NCBI GenBank assembly: GCA_963816545.1
Contig: CAWFLE010000007.1
Location: forward strand, 1,181,838 to 1,245,837
Direction: 5' to 3'
Source: Albimonas sp963816545
Lineage (GTDB): Bacteria; Pseudomonadota; Alphaproteobacteria; Rhodobacterales; Rhodobacteraceae
Length of the DNA: 64,000 nt
Both the position numbers and the translations under genes were made by a program. The first letter of the stretch is position 1. Each line of letters starts with the position of its first letter. Under the pieces are notes generated by a model. That model was given only the letters and a program-made list of their open reading frames with translations, made no database searches and was not told the DNA's origin. Of this stretch, positions 33,957-42,868 are shown piece after piece.

Positions 33957-34496
33957 ATGACCCTCAATCGTTTCAAGATCCCCGCCGCTCTCATGGCCCC
34001 CGCCACGGCGGTCCTGCTCGTCGCCTCCGCCACCGCCGCCACGGACGACGGTCTGGGCGCGCTGCTGCTGGATCGGGAGCAGAACTCCTCGGTCCGCGCG
34101 ATGCAGCCCACGCCCTACATGATCGAGGATCGCGTGGTCGTGGTCGGCCCCACGATGGACTATGACGCCTACGAGACGCATGGCGGCGAGGACATCGTCT
34201 CCCGCTACCGTAAGTGGAGCTTCGCCAGCGAGCGCGAGATCATCGAGGCGGTGAAATCCGTCTACGGCGAGGACGCGGTCGACGCGGACGGCGGAAACCT
34301 TCCGCGGACGATCGCCACGCAGCTCAACGTCGGCGCGACCCTTCCGGCCGAGGCCGAGACCCGGCCCGTGAACGACGAGCTCGCCTCCAGACTGCCGGAG
34401 GGGCCCGAATGGGTCGCGCTCGGCGAGCACCTGATCGCGCTCGACGCCTATGGGCGGATCGCCCACGTCTACTGGGACATGCTTCCCCTGATGTAA
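33957..34496 (+). CDS. secreted protein, paralogue of the 34690 gene
   Basis: A 179-residue exported protein. ATG 33957 follows AAGGAGAGAG, and a signal peptide of about 31 residues ends in SATAA. The C-terminal 50 residues (ATLPAEAETRPVNDELASRL, EWVALGEHLIALD, HVYWDMLPLM) align with the product of the next gene. The pattern of a short secreted protein with an RPV-x(n)-GEHLIALD repeat-like end recalls DUF1236-type periplasmic proteins, though I cannot confirm that. Function unknown. Confidence 0.78.
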   Translation: MTLNRFKIPAALMAPATAVLLVASATAATDDGLGALLLDREQNSSVRAMQPTPYMIEDRVVVVGPTMDYDAYETHGGEDIVSRYRKWSFASEREIIEAVKSVYGEDAVDADGGNLPRTIATQLNVGATLPAEAETRPVNDELASRLPEGPEWVALGEHLIALDAYGRIAHVYWDMLPLM

Positions 34497-34516
34497 GCCT
34501 TGCGTGATGCGCAGGC

Positions 34517-34547
34517 GAAGGCCCGACCCCTCGGCCGGGCCTTCTTC
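34517..34547 (+). terminator. probable rho-independent terminator
   Basis: Inverted repeat GAAGGCCCG (34517-34525) with CGGGCCTTC (34536-34544), then TTC. The pyrimidine tract is short, so strength is uncertain. It separates the two paralogous secreted-protein genes. Confidence 0.6.
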
Positions 34548-34689
34548 ATGCGGCGGGATTGCGGCGGAATCCGTCGCTCAGAGGCGGCTTCAGGGTCATT
34601 CGGCGGACCTCGCTTGGCCGGCCCGCGCCCGCGCCTACCTCGGATCTGATGCGCCGGCGCCCGGCGCAATGGATGCAGAGGAGGAGCCG

Positions 34690-35103
34690 ATGTTTCCCCG
34701 CATGATCCCGCTGGCCGCGGCCATGGTCGTCGCCATGCCCGCCCTGGCCCAGACCACGCAGACCGCCCCCACCACGACCGTCGAGCGGGAGGTCCCGCGG
34801 GACCGCGTCACGGTGGATTTCCCCGACTCCGCCTTCATGGAGGAGCGCGCGATCTCCCGCATCGTGCAGGACGTCTACGGCCCGGGCGCCGAGATGTCGA
34901 ACGGCCATGGCGCGAGCGAGGCCGTCACCGCCGCGCTTCAGGTCGGCCGGCCCCTGCCCGCCGGCGCGAACGCCCGGCCCGTGGAGGCGAAGCTCGCCGA
35001 CCGCCTCCCCGCCGGCGCCCGGTGGATGGCGGTGGGCGAGCATCTGGTCGCGCTCGACTCCCTGGGTGACGTCCAGGCCGTCTACCACGATATGCTGCCC
35101 TGA
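34690..35103 (+). CDS. secreted protein, paralogue of the 33957 gene
   Basis: A 137-residue exported protein with signal peptide MFPRMIPLAAAMVVAMPALA and cleavage before QTTQ. GAGGAG precedes the ATG. Residues about 87-137 (RPLPAGANARPVEAKLADRL, RWMAVGEHLVALD, VYHDMLP) match the C-terminus of the preceding gene, while the middles differ, so the pair arose by an old duplication. Each has its own ribosome site and a terminator lies between. Function unknown. Confidence 0.78.
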   Translation: MFPRMIPLAAAMVVAMPALAQTTQTAPTTTVEREVPRDRVTVDFPDSAFMEERAISRIVQDVYGPGAEMSNGHGASEAVTAALQVGRPLPAGANARPVEAKLADRLPAGARWMAVGEHLVALDSLGDVQAVYHDMLP

Positions 35104-35107
35104 GCGG

Positions 35108-36556
35108 CTAGATCAGCACGATCCCCGCCAGTCCGAGGAAAGCGAAGAAGCCGACCACGTCGGTCACGGTGGTCACGAAGGTGCCCGAGGCCAGCGCCGG
35201 ATCCGCCCCGGCGCGGTCGAGGGCGATGGGGATCAGGATCCCCGCCAGCCCCGCCGCCAGCAGGTTGATGACCATGGCGGCGGCGATCACCCCGGCCAGC
35301 AGCGGGCTCCCGTACCACACGAACCCGACCACCCCGACCAGCACCGCGAAGATCAGGCCGTTGGAGATCCCCACCACCGCCTCGCGCGTGACCAGCCTTC
35401 GCATGTTGGCCGCCGTCAGGTCGCGCGTGGCCAGCGCCCGCACCGCCACCGCCAGCGTCTGCGTGGCCGCATTGCCGCCCATGGAGGCCACGATCGGCAT
35501 CAGCACCGCAAGCGCCACGATCTCCTGGATCGTCGCGTCGAACTGGCTGATGACCATGGAGGCCAGCACCGCCGTGCCGAGGTTCACGAACAGCCACGGG
35601 AAGCGCAGCTTGGTGATCTCCCACACCTTGTCCGACAGCGACTCGTCGCCGACGCCCGAGAGGCGCTTGAGGTCCTCGTCCGCCTCCTCGTCCAGCGCCT
35701 CCATGGCGTCTTCCATGTGGATGATTCCGACCAGCCGGCCGGACCCGTCCACCACCGGGGCCGAGGTCATGTGGTAGTGGTTGAAGCCGTAGGCCACGTC
35801 CGCCTGCGGCTCCTCGGCCTCGATCAGCTCCATGTGGTCGCGCTGGAGGTCCTGGAGCACCTTCTCGCGGCTCGACCCCATGATCCGGCTCAAGGGCACG
35901 AGAGCCATGGGCTTCATCCCCGGGTCCACCAGGACCACGTCATGGAATTCGTCCGGCAGGTCCTCGGAGGCGCGCATCCGGTCGATCATCTGGCCCACGG
36001 TCCAGAACGGGGGCGCGGCCACGAAGTCCCGCCGCATCATGCGCCCGGCGGTGTATTCGGGATACTGGAGCGACTGCTCCACCGCCGTGCGGTCCACCGG
36101 CTCCAGCGCCCGCAGCACCAGCGCCTGCTTCTCCTCGTCGAGGTCGCCCACGAGGTAGACCACGTCGTCGGCGTCAAGCTCCCGGACCGCGGCGGCGAGA
36201 TGCGCCGGATCCATGATCTCCAGCACGTCGTCGCGGACGTCGTCCTCCAGCTCCGACAGGACGTCGGGGTCGAGGTCCGGCCCGATCAGTCGGACCACCG
36301 CCTCGCGCTGCTCGTGCCCGATCTGCTCCAGAAGGTCGGCGACGTCGGGGGCCGGAAGGTCCGCCAGCAAGGCGAGCAGCGCCTCGCGATCCCCGACATC
36401 CGCCGCCTCGGAGGCCGCGGCGGCGACGGCGGGATCGAGCGACCACTCATCCTCGCGCGCCGGCTCCTCCTGCGCCTCGGCGGCCGCCTCGGGGGCGTCC
36501 TCGGGCCGAGGGGCTTCGTCGGCGTCGGGCTTGCGGTCGGGTCCGGCGTCGGTCAT
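35108..36556 (-). CDS. mgtE: MgtE magnesium transporter
   Basis: A 482-residue MgtE protein. An acidic, disordered N-terminus (about residues 1-45) precedes the helical N domain (LLALLADLPAPDVADLLEQ). Two CBS domains follow, and about five membrane spans with the signature VASMGGNAATQTLAVAVRAL and the pore segment near ALASGTFVTTVTDVVGFF. The start at 36556 follows GAGAGG; the open frame extends further but is arginine-rich and not family-like. Cytoplasmic magnesium gates the channel through the N and CBS domains. No ykoK-type magnesium riboswitch is evident upstream. Confidence 0.95.
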   Translation of the reverse strand: MTDAGPDRKPDADEAPRPEDAPEAAAEAQEEPAREDEWSLDPAVAAAASEAADVGDREALLALLADLPAPDVADLLEQIGHEQREAVVRLIGPDLDPDVLSELEDDVRDDVLEIMDPAHLAAAVRELDADDVVYLVGDLDEEKQALVLRALEPVDRTAVEQSLQYPEYTAGRMMRRDFVAAPPFWTVGQMIDRMRASEDLPDEFHDVVLVDPGMKPMALVPLSRIMGSSREKVLQDLQRDHMELIEAEEPQADVAYGFNHYHMTSAPVVDGSGRLVGIIHMEDAMEALDEEADEDLKRLSGVGDESLSDKVWEITKLRFPWLFVNLGTAVLASMVISQFDATIQEIVALAVLMPIVASMGGNAATQTLAVAVRALATRDLTAANMRRLVTREAVVGISNGLIFAVLVGVVGFVWYGSPLLAGVIAAAMVINLLAAGLAGILIPIALDRAGADPALASGTFVTTVTDVVGFFAFLGLAGIVLI

Positions 36557-36734
36557 GGCGGGCCTCTCGGATGGGGGAGGTCGGGTCGCGGCCCTTTTAG
36601 CCTGCCGAGGGGGGCTTTTGAAGGCGCGGCGGCGGCGCAGGGGGCGGTGGTTGACAGACCGCCCCCCCGGCGGCGTCATGGAGCCGGGAGCGCGCCGCGG
36701 CCGAAAGGGCCGGGACACGGCGCCGGAGGGATCT

Positions 36735-36815
36735 ATGACGCAGCTTGACCGCCGCGCGGGGCGGCGCAGACGCCTGCCGCCGACCGCGACAGCCGCGCGG
36801 GCGCCGCGCCGATGA
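36735..36815 (+). CDS. possible 26-residue leader peptide coupled to the next gene
   Basis: GGAGGGATCT precedes ATG 36735, giving MTQLDRRAGRRRRLPPTATA and six more residues. Its TGA overlaps the ATG of the 36812 gene (ATGA). A TTGACA box lies at 36651-36656, with only a weak minus-10 candidate downstream. The peptide is arginine-rich and could be an artefact of GC-rich sequence; the well-placed ribosome site and coupling are the arguments for it. Confidence 0.3.
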   Translation: MTQLDRRAGRRRRLPPTATAARAPRR

Positions 36816-37249
36816 GCGGCTGGCCGCAGGACGACGCGCACGCCGCTCCGCGGGACCGGACCCCGCGCATCATGATCGAGGCGACGCCGGCCGAGCTGAT
36901 CCGCCGGATCGTGCTGCTGGAACTCGCCCTTGAAGGCGGGCGCCCCCGACTGCGTCCGCCCGGCGCGGCGGAGGACCTGGCCCGCCTCGTCGCGGCGCGG
37001 GACGCGAGCCTGCCGGCCGCGCCCGATCTGGACGACCTCGCCGATGCGCTGCGCGAAACCGCCGCCGACCTTCTGGCCGTCCGGCAGGACCTTCGGACCG
37101 CGGACGCGCAGGGCGCCTTCGGCGAGGCGTTCGTGGCCCTCGCCCGCGCCGCCCTGCAGCTTGAGGCGGAGCAGGCGCGCCTTGAGGCGCGAATTGACGA
37201 GGTCGCCGCGGAGGCGCTGCTGAAGGACCGTCCCCGACCCTCCGCCTGA
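36812..37249 (+). CDS. hypothetical protein with C-terminal coiled-coil
   Basis: A 145-residue acidic/helical protein of unknown family. The start at 36812 is coupled to a possible leader peptide; an internal ATG at 36872 (MIEATPAELIRRIVLLELA) is an alternative that begins nearer the helical part. The C-terminal third (ALARAALQLEAEQARLEARI) has strong heptad character. Composition is more protein-like than the overlapping frames. No conserved domain is recognised. It is monocistronic. Confidence 0.55.
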   Translation: MSGWPQDDAHAAPRDRTPRIMIEATPAELIRRIVLLELALEGGRPRLRPPGAAEDLARLVAARDASLPAAPDLDDLADALRETAADLLAVRQDLRTADAQGAFGEAFVALARAALQLEAEQARLEARIDEVAAEALLKDRPRPSA

Positions 37250-37436
37250 CGCCGCACCCGCGCGAGGCCGGACGGTTGCGCCGGAACAACGGCGGCGCGT
37301 CGCCGCCTGATGCGGACCCCATGCGGAGGAGCGCGATTCGAACGGGCGCCCGGGCGATGCCTCATCGACGGCTTTCGAATCGAGGTCTCGCGCAGGGACC
37401 GGGCGTCGGCCCCCTCGCCCGAGCCGCCCCGTCGCT
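37250..37436. other. intergenic stretch, nothing supported
   Basis: This 187-bp gap between two convergent genes contains TTCGAATC/GATTCGAAC words that resemble a tRNA T-loop, but no acceptor or anticodon stem can be built. Confidence 0.4.
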
Positions 37437-37979
37437 TCATTCCCCGCGCTGCGGCCCCCACCCCGGACTGCGCCGCGCGTCCGCCAGCGCCGCCTCCAGC
37501 TGCTTGGCCAGCTCCAACCGCTCCTCGGGGCTGAGGAAGGCGCCCAGCTCGATCTCCCGCCCGCCGCCCTTCAGGGTCAGGTAGTTCTCCGGCCGCCCGT
37601 CCGGGTGGACCGTCAGCTTCACCCAGTAGGGATTCGCCTGCCAGCGCTGCACGGCGCCGCGCGGATCCCGCCGCTCGACCGCGATCAGGTCGGGCCAGAG
37701 GCGCAGCTCCTCCGACAGGGTGAGGTCGCGGGCGTTGCGGCGCATGAACCAGCCCAGCGCCGCCAGCGTCAGCGCGAGGAAGGGCGCGAGGCCCAGCGCC
37801 ACAGGCGTCCGCAGCATCGGGACCAGCGGCAGGCACAGCATGCCCCCGGTTCCCGCCATGATCCAGACGAACCCACGGTCGCTCAGCGAGCGGTGGGGCC
37901 AGATCCGGACCTGGTACATCGGAGGGTCCTGACGGGAGACGGCCGGAGCTTCCGCCCCGGCCGCCGCATCGTTCGTCAT
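37437..37979 (-). CDS. DUF2244 family membrane protein
   Basis: A 180-residue inner-membrane protein. After a variable N-terminus come WPHRSLSDRGFVWIM, two membrane spans (about residues 35-55 and 58-78), then a cytoplasmic domain with WQANPYWVKLTVHPDG and YLTLKGGGREIELGAFLS, the DUF2244 signature. It is ten bases downstream of ctaD and presumably co-transcribed. This neighbourhood is common in Rhodobacterales and suggests a role in cytochrome oxidase assembly, though none has been shown to my knowledge. Confidence 0.9.
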   Translation of the reverse strand: MTNDAAAGAEAPAVSRQDPPMYQVRIWPHRSLSDRGFVWIMAGTGGMLCLPLVPMLRTPVALGLAPFLALTLAALGWFMRRNARDLTLSEELRLWPDLIAVERRDPRGAVQRWQANPYWVKLTVHPDGRPENYLTLKGGGREIELGAFLSPEERLELAKQLEAALADARRSPGWGPQRGE

Positions 37980-37989
37980 GAGGCGGACC

Positions 37990-39633
37990 TCAGTGGTGGG
38001 GCTGCTTGTCCCACATGTCGCGGGTCGGCAGCGTCTCGAAGGTGTGGGCCGGCGGCGGGTTCGGCAGGGTCCACTCCAAGGTGTCGGCGTGCTCGCCCCA
38101 GTAGGCCTTCTCCGTCACCTTGGCGCCGCGGGTCACGGTGTACCAGACGATGTAGAAGAACAGCAGGAACGAGGCGCCCGAGAGGAACGCGCCGTAGGAG
38201 GAAACCTCGTTCCACAGCGAGAACTGCTCCGGGTAGTCGATGTAGCGACGGGGCATGCCCTGACGGCCCAGGAAGTGCTGGGGGAAGAAGGTCAGGTTGG
38301 CCCCGATGAACATCATCCAGAAGTGGATCTTGCCCAGCGTCTCCGGGTACTGGCGGCCGGTCATCTTGCCGATCCAGTAGTAGACGCCGGCGAAGATGCA
38401 GAACACCGCGCCGAGCGACATCACGTAGTGGAAGTGCGCCACCACGTAGTAGGTGTCATGGTAAGCCCGGTCCACGCCCGCCTGGCTGAGGACCACGCCG
38501 GTCACGCCGCCCACGGTGAACAGGAAGATGAAGCCCATCGCCCACAGCATCGGGGTCTTGAAGCTGATCGACCCGCCCCACATCGTCGCGATCCACGAGA
38601 AGATCTTGATGCCGGTCGGCACCGCGATGACCATCGTGGCCAGCATGAAGTAGGCCTGCTGGGTGTGGCTCAGGCCGACCGTGTACATGTGGTGCGCCCA
38701 CACGACGAAGCCGAGCACGCCGATCCCGATCATCGCGTAGACCATGCCCAGGTAGCCGAACACCGGCTTCTTGGAGAAGGTCGAGATGACGTGGGAGACG
38801 ATGCCGAAGCCCGGCACGATGATCATGTAGACCTCGGGATGCCCGAAGAACCACAGCAGGTGCTGATACAGCACCGGGTCGCCGCCGCCCGCAGGATCGA
38901 AGAAGGTGGTCCCGAAGTTGCGGTCCGTCAGCAGCATCGTGATGGCGCCGGCCAGAACGGGCAGCGACAGCAGGATCAGGAAGGCGGTCACGAAGATCGA
39001 CCAGGCGAACAGCGGCGCCTTGTGCAGGGTCATGCCCGGCGCGCGCATGTTCAGGAAGGTCGTGATCATGTTGATCGCGCCCAGGATCGACGAGGCGCCC
39101 GAGACGTGCACCGCGAAGATCGCGAGATCGGTGGAATACCCCGCCTCGCGCGTCGACAGCGGCGCATACAGCACCCAGCCGATGCCGGACCCCAACTGCC
39201 CGTTGCCCCCCGGCGTCACCACCGAAAGCACCGCGAGCGTCGAGCCCGCGACGTACATCCAGTAGCTGAGGTTGTTCATGCGCGGGAACGCCATGTCCGG
39301 CGCGCCGATCATCAGCGGCATGAAATAGTTGCCGAAGCCGCCGAACAGCGCCGGGATCACCACGAAGAACATCATCAGGATGCCGTGGGCGGTGATCATC
39401 ACGTTCCACAGATGGCCGTTCGGCGTGATGCCGTCCTCCATCAGCATGTACTGCACGCCGGGCTCCATAAGCTCCAGCCGCATGTACATGGTGAAGGCGA
39501 CCGAGATGAACCCGAGCACCGCCGAGGTGATCAGGTACAGGACCCCGATGTCCTTGTGGTTGGTCGAGAGGAACCAGCGGGTGAAGAACCCCTGGCTGTG
39601 GTCGTCATGCGCGTGGGTCGCCGCATCCGCCAT
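37990..39633 (-). CDS. ctaD: cytochrome c oxidase subunit I (aa3 type)
   Basis: A 547-residue, 12-span catalytic subunit. STNHKDIGVLYL marks TM1, and VMITAHGILMMFF carries a low-spin heme a ligand. WFFGHPEVYMIIVPGFG has the CuB histidine and cross-linked tyrosine, WAHHMYTVGL the two further CuB histidines, and HFHYVMSLGAV the heme a3/heme a histidines. The glutamate of the D channel is in the GHPEVY segment. An AGGAG site precedes ATG 39633. Subunits II and III are not in the window, as usual for the ctaD locus in this group. Confidence 0.97.
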   Translation of the reverse strand: MADAATHAHDDHSQGFFTRWFLSTNHKDIGVLYLITSAVLGFISVAFTMYMRLELMEPGVQYMLMEDGITPNGHLWNVMITAHGILMMFFVVIPALFGGFGNYFMPLMIGAPDMAFPRMNNLSYWMYVAGSTLAVLSVVTPGGNGQLGSGIGWVLYAPLSTREAGYSTDLAIFAVHVSGASSILGAINMITTFLNMRAPGMTLHKAPLFAWSIFVTAFLILLSLPVLAGAITMLLTDRNFGTTFFDPAGGGDPVLYQHLLWFFGHPEVYMIIVPGFGIVSHVISTFSKKPVFGYLGMVYAMIGIGVLGFVVWAHHMYTVGLSHTQQAYFMLATMVIAVPTGIKIFSWIATMWGGSISFKTPMLWAMGFIFLFTVGGVTGVVLSQAGVDRAYHDTYYVVAHFHYVMSLGAVFCIFAGVYYWIGKMTGRQYPETLGKIHFWMMFIGANLTFFPQHFLGRQGMPRRYIDYPEQFSLWNEVSSYGAFLSGASFLLFFYIVWYTVTRGAKVTEKAYWGEHADTLEWTLPNPPPAHTFETLPTRDMWDKQPHH

Positions 39634-39859
39634 GTTGCGCTCCTGCCCTTGTAGCCCGGCGGGGTCTTCCGCCCCCGCCCGCTCCGGGTCTCCCCGGGTG
39701 TTCCGCTTCTCCGGAGGTCGCCCCCCTGTCCCTCGGGCTCATACGACGGGGGCGCGCCCCACGGATCAGCCCGGTCCCGGCACATGGTCCCGGGAATCCG
39801 AGGGCGACCATAACGATTCCCGCGCCCTCGTCCACGCGACGATTTCGACCCCCCTTCGT

Positions 39860-40528
39860 TCACGCAGGGTCAACGGGAACCTCTCCGAACACCTCCTCGA
39901 AGGCCGCGCGCAGGGCCATGTCCAGTTCCTCCATGGTCGGCGTCAGCCCCAGATCGACCAGCGAGGTCACGCCGTGCCCGTGGATGCCGCAGGGCACGAT
40001 GCCCTCGAAATGCCCCAGATCAGGCTCCAGGTTGATCGAGACGCCGTGCCAGCTCACCCAGCGCCGCAGCCGCACGCCGATGGCGGCGATCTTGTCCTCC
40101 GCCGGCCGCCCGTCCGCCGCCCTTGGCCTGTCGGGCCGCACCACCCAGACGCCGACCCGCCCCTCGCGCCGCTCTCCGGTCACGTTGAACGCCGCGAGCG
40201 TCCGAATCACCCACTCCTCCAGCGCCCAGACGTAGCGGCGCACATCCCGCCCCCGCCGGTTCAGGTCCAGCATGGCGTAGGCCACCCGCTGCCCGGGCCC
40301 GTGATAGGTGTATTCCCCGCCCCGCCGCGCCTCGAACACCGGGAATCGGTCGGGGGTCAGCAGGTCCTCCGCCCGAGCGGAGGTTCCGGCGGTGTAGAGC
40401 GGCGGATGCTCCAGCAGCCACACCAGCTCGTCCGCCTCGCCGGCGCGGATCGCCTCCACCCGCGCCTCCATTTGCGCGAGCGCCTCGGGGTAGGGCACGA
40501 GCCCCTCGCTGATCCGCCATTCCGGCAT
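39860..40528 (-). CDS. lipB: octanoyltransferase LipB
   Basis: A 222-residue lipoyl synthase-pathway enzyme that moves octanoate from acyl carrier protein to lipoyl domains. RGGEYTYHGPGQRVAY binds the acyl chain. The catalytic lysine is in EDKIAAIGVR and the catalytic cysteine in GIVPCGIHGHGVTSL. Start at 40528 with GGAGGG upstream. It lies between ctaD and tRNA-Leu. The 226-bp gap to ctaD (39634-39859) shows no gene and probably holds the ctaD promoter. Confidence 0.95.
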   Translation of the reverse strand: MPEWRISEGLVPYPEALAQMEARVEAIRAGEADELVWLLEHPPLYTAGTSARAEDLLTPDRFPVFEARRGGEYTYHGPGQRVAYAMLDLNRRGRDVRRYVWALEEWVIRTLAAFNVTGERREGRVGVWVVRPDRPRAADGRPAEDKIAAIGVRLRRWVSWHGVSINLEPDLGHFEGIVPCGIHGHGVTSLVDLGLTPTMEELDMALRAAFEEVFGEVPVDPA

Positions 40529-40639
40529 GGGCCCTCCGCGCCTGCGCCCAGCGTTTATGAAGCGTCGGCCCACGCGCCGCAACCGAGGGGCTTCACAAGC
40601 CCGAAAGGGGGTGCTATCAGCCGCCCCGCTGAAGGAGCC

Positions 40640-40726
40640 GCGGTCGTGGCGGAATTGGTAGACGCGCAGCGTTGAGGTCGCTGTGGGGTAACTCCCGTGG
40701 AAGTTCGAGTCTTCTCGACCGCACCA
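40640..40726 (+). tRNA. tRNA-Leu (anticodon GAG)
   Basis: An 87-nt class II tRNA. Acceptor stem GCGGTCG (40640-40646) pairs with CGACCGC, and CCA is encoded at 40724-40726. The D-arm reads GCGGAATTGGTAGACGC, the anticodon loop TTGAGGT has GAG, a variable arm TGTGGGGTAACTCCCGT follows, and the T-loop is GTTCGAGTC. It decodes CUC/CUU leucine codons, the main leucine class in this GC-rich genome besides CUG. Confidence 0.97.
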
Positions 40727-40757
40727 TCAGAAGCCGTTGAAGGCCCCGCGCAGATGG

Positions 40758-40780
40758 GGCCCCGCTCCCAAGGCGGGGCC
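40758..40780 (+). terminator. hairpin downstream of tRNA-Leu
   Basis: GGCCCCGC (40758-40765) pairs with GCGGGGCC (40773-40780) over a seven-base loop. Only GTTA follows, so it may be a weak terminator or a processing signal for the tRNA transcript. Confidence 0.45.
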
Positions 40781-40895
40781 GTTATCGCCGTCTCTCCCCG
40801 CCCCGGCTCCTGCCCCCGCTTGCCCCGGCCCGCGGGCGCGCCCCTATGCTCCCCCCGACCGCGCCGCCAAGACGCGCGGACGCAGGAGGATCCCG

Positions 40896-42221
40896 ATGAC
40901 CCACGCCACCCCCGGCGCGCCGGCCCGCTCGCCGCGCCTGTTCTACGGCTGGATCGTCGTCGGCATCGCCTTCGTCACCATGGGCGTCGCGGTCACCGCG
41001 CGCACCGGCTTCTCGCTCCTGTTCCCCGAGATCGTGGCCGAGTTCGGCTGGGATTCGGGCCTGACCGCCGGCGCCTTCTCGGTGGGCTTCGTCGCCTCCA
41101 CCGCCTTCCTGCCCGTGGTCGGCTGGCTGATGAGCCGCTGGGGCCCGCAGGTCACCATCCCCGTGGGCGCGGCGCTGGTGGCGGGCGGCTACCTCGCCGC
41201 CACGCAGATCGCCACGCCGCTGCAACTCTACCTCGCCTTCGGCGTGCTGGCGGTGAACGGCTCCATGGCCATGAGCTACATCAGCCACTCCATGTTCCTG
41301 CCCAACTGGTTCGTGAGGAACCGCGGGCTGGCCGTCGGCCTCGCCTTCGCGGGCGTCGGCGCCGCGGGCATCACCCTCCTGCCGGCCATGCAGTGGCTGA
41401 TCGAGACGCAGGGCTGGCGCGCCGCCTGCCTCGCCGTCGCCGCGATCACGGCCGTCGTGCTGATCCCCCTCAACGCCCTCTTCCAGCGCAGCCGGCCCGA
41501 GGCGATGGGCCTCCTCCCCGACGGTGACGCGCAGGCCCTGCCCGGCGCCGCCCCGCGCAACGCCGACACGGTGGTGGACCCCGGCTGGGCGCATCGGGAC
41601 TGGACCCTGCCGCTCGCGCTCCGCACCGCGCGCTTCTGGTGGTTCACGCTCGCCTTCTTCTGCTCCCTGTTCATCTGGTACGCGATCCAGATCCACCAGA
41701 CGCGGTTCCTGATCTCCTCGGGCTTCCCCCCGCGCCTCGCCGCCCTCGCGCTGGGGATGGTCGCGTTCTGCGGCATCTTCGGGCAGATCGCGCTCGGCGC
41801 CCTGTCGGACCGGCTGGGGCGCGAGATCGGCTGGACGCTCGCCACGCTCGGCTACGCGCTGACGTCGCTCCTGCTCATGGCCATCGACCAGGCCCCCTCG
41901 GCGCTGCTCCTGTGGGCGATGGTCGCGGCGCAGGGGCTGCTGGGCAACGGCCTCGCCGCCATTTTCGGCGCCGCGGCGGCCGAGCTGTTCCAGTCCCGCC
42001 GCTTCCCCGCCATCTTCACCGCCATGAGCGTGCTGGGCAATTTCGGCGCGGCGTCGGGCGCCTGGGCGATGGGCGAGATCCATGACCTCACCGGCGACTA
42101 CGTGGCCGGCTTCCAGCTCTGCCTCGCCCTCTCGCTGCTCTCGATGCTGGCGATGTGGCTCGCGGCCCCCCGCAAGGTGCGCCTCGTGTCCGGCCGCGCC
42201 CGCGCCAGGGCGCGCGCCTAG
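40896..42221 (+). CDS. MFS transporter, monocarboxylate/oxalate-formate carrier-like
   Basis: A 441-residue, 12-span carrier. ATG 40896 has AGGAGG eight bases upstream. LFYGWIVVGIAFVTMG and ARTGFSLLFPEIVAEFGW at the N-terminus are typical of the group that includes oxalate/formate antiporters and MCTs. WFVRNRGLAVGLAFAGVG and GALSDRLGREIGW follow the usual positions. It is distinct from the carrier at 16156 but of the same broad class. No catabolic partner is adjacent, so the substrate is open. The stop overlaps the convergent nnrU stop by four bases. Confidence 0.88.
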   Translation: MTHATPGAPARSPRLFYGWIVVGIAFVTMGVAVTARTGFSLLFPEIVAEFGWDSGLTAGAFSVGFVASTAFLPVVGWLMSRWGPQVTIPVGAALVAGGYLAATQIATPLQLYLAFGVLAVNGSMAMSYISHSMFLPNWFVRNRGLAVGLAFAGVGAAGITLLPAMQWLIETQGWRAACLAVAAITAVVLIPLNALFQRSRPEAMGLLPDGDAQALPGAAPRNADTVVDPGWAHRDWTLPLALRTARFWWFTLAFFCSLFIWYAIQIHQTRFLISSGFPPRLAALALGMVAFCGIFGQIALGALSDRLGREIGWTLATLGYALTSLLLMAIDQAPSALLLWAMVAAQGLLGNGLAAIFGAAAAELFQSRRFPAIFTAMSVLGNFGAASGAWAMGEIHDLTGDYVAGFQLCLALSLLSMLAMWLAAPRKVRLVSGRARARARA

Positions 42222-42868
42222 AGCCAGACCGTCGGGTCCACCCCGATCACCGGCCCATGCAGCGCCAGCAGCGCAAGGAACAGCGCGAGCCCGCCCGCGA
42301 CCTCCACCGCCAGCCGCCCGTCCAGCGCCAGCCTCAGCCGCCGCCCCGGCGGTCCCTCGGCGACCGGCCTGCGCCCCTGCCGCCGCGCCCGCGCGCCCAA
42401 TCCCGCCATGCCCGCGAATGCGAAGACCGCGAAGCTTCCGAACATCAGCACGGAGACCAGATCCCCGTTCGCCGCCAGATGCCCCAGCGCCCAAAGCGCG
42501 AACCCCCACAGCACCGGATGCCGGACCACCCCCGGCAGCCCCGGCCGCGCCGGATCCGCGTCTCCGCCCACGAAGCTCACCGACACCGGATTCGCCCGCG
42601 CGCCCCCCGCCACGATCAGCACGCAGGAGACCGGCATCAGCAGGAACGGCAGGTGCATAAGCCCCGGCGCCGGCCCCCAAAGCGGCACGTAGGGCGCCCG
42701 CGCCGCGGCCGAGATCAGCCACGCCAGCAGCCCCAGCGACAGCAGGGAATAGAGGACCATGTAGGCCCGCCGGCCCCATCGCCCCACCAGCGCCCCCTTC
42801 AACCCGGAGGCCGCGGGCACGACATGAGAGGCGAGGAACACGGCGCAGGCGAGGGCGAACTCGATCAT
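42218..42868 (-). CDS. NnrU family membrane protein
   Basis: A 216-residue integral membrane protein with about six spans starting MIEFALACAVFLASHVVPA. The segment GVVRHPVLWGFALWALGHLA and ANPVSVSFVGGDAD match the NnrU/isoprenylcysteine-methyltransferase-like family. NnrU was named from nitric-oxide metabolism loci of Rhodobacterales, but no denitrification gene is present here, so that role is not supported by context. A heme-related or methyltransferase-like role remains possible. Confidence 0.85.
   Translation of the reverse strand: MIEFALACAVFLASHVVPAASGLKGALVGRWGRRAYMVLYSLLSLGLLAWLISAAARAPYVPLWGPAPGLMHLPFLLMPVSCVLIVAGGARANPVSVSFVGGDADPARPGLPGVVRHPVLWGFALWALGHLAANGDLVSVLMFGSFAVFAFAGMAGLGARARRQGRRPVAEGPPGRRLRLALDGRLAVEVAGGLALFLALLALHGPVIGVDPTVWL

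Noticed and set aside
37325..37410. tRNA-like sequence on the minus strand with GTTCGAATC, a CGATG-AGG-CATCG arm and a TTCGAAA loop
   Set aside because: The T-arm and a class II variable arm can be drawn, but the anticodon stem does not pair and there is no matching 5' acceptor strand, so it is not a functional tRNA-Ser.
42218..42868. denitrification locus suggested by nnrU
   Set aside because: No nir, nor or nos gene or Fnr/Nnr-type regulator is present near it in the window.
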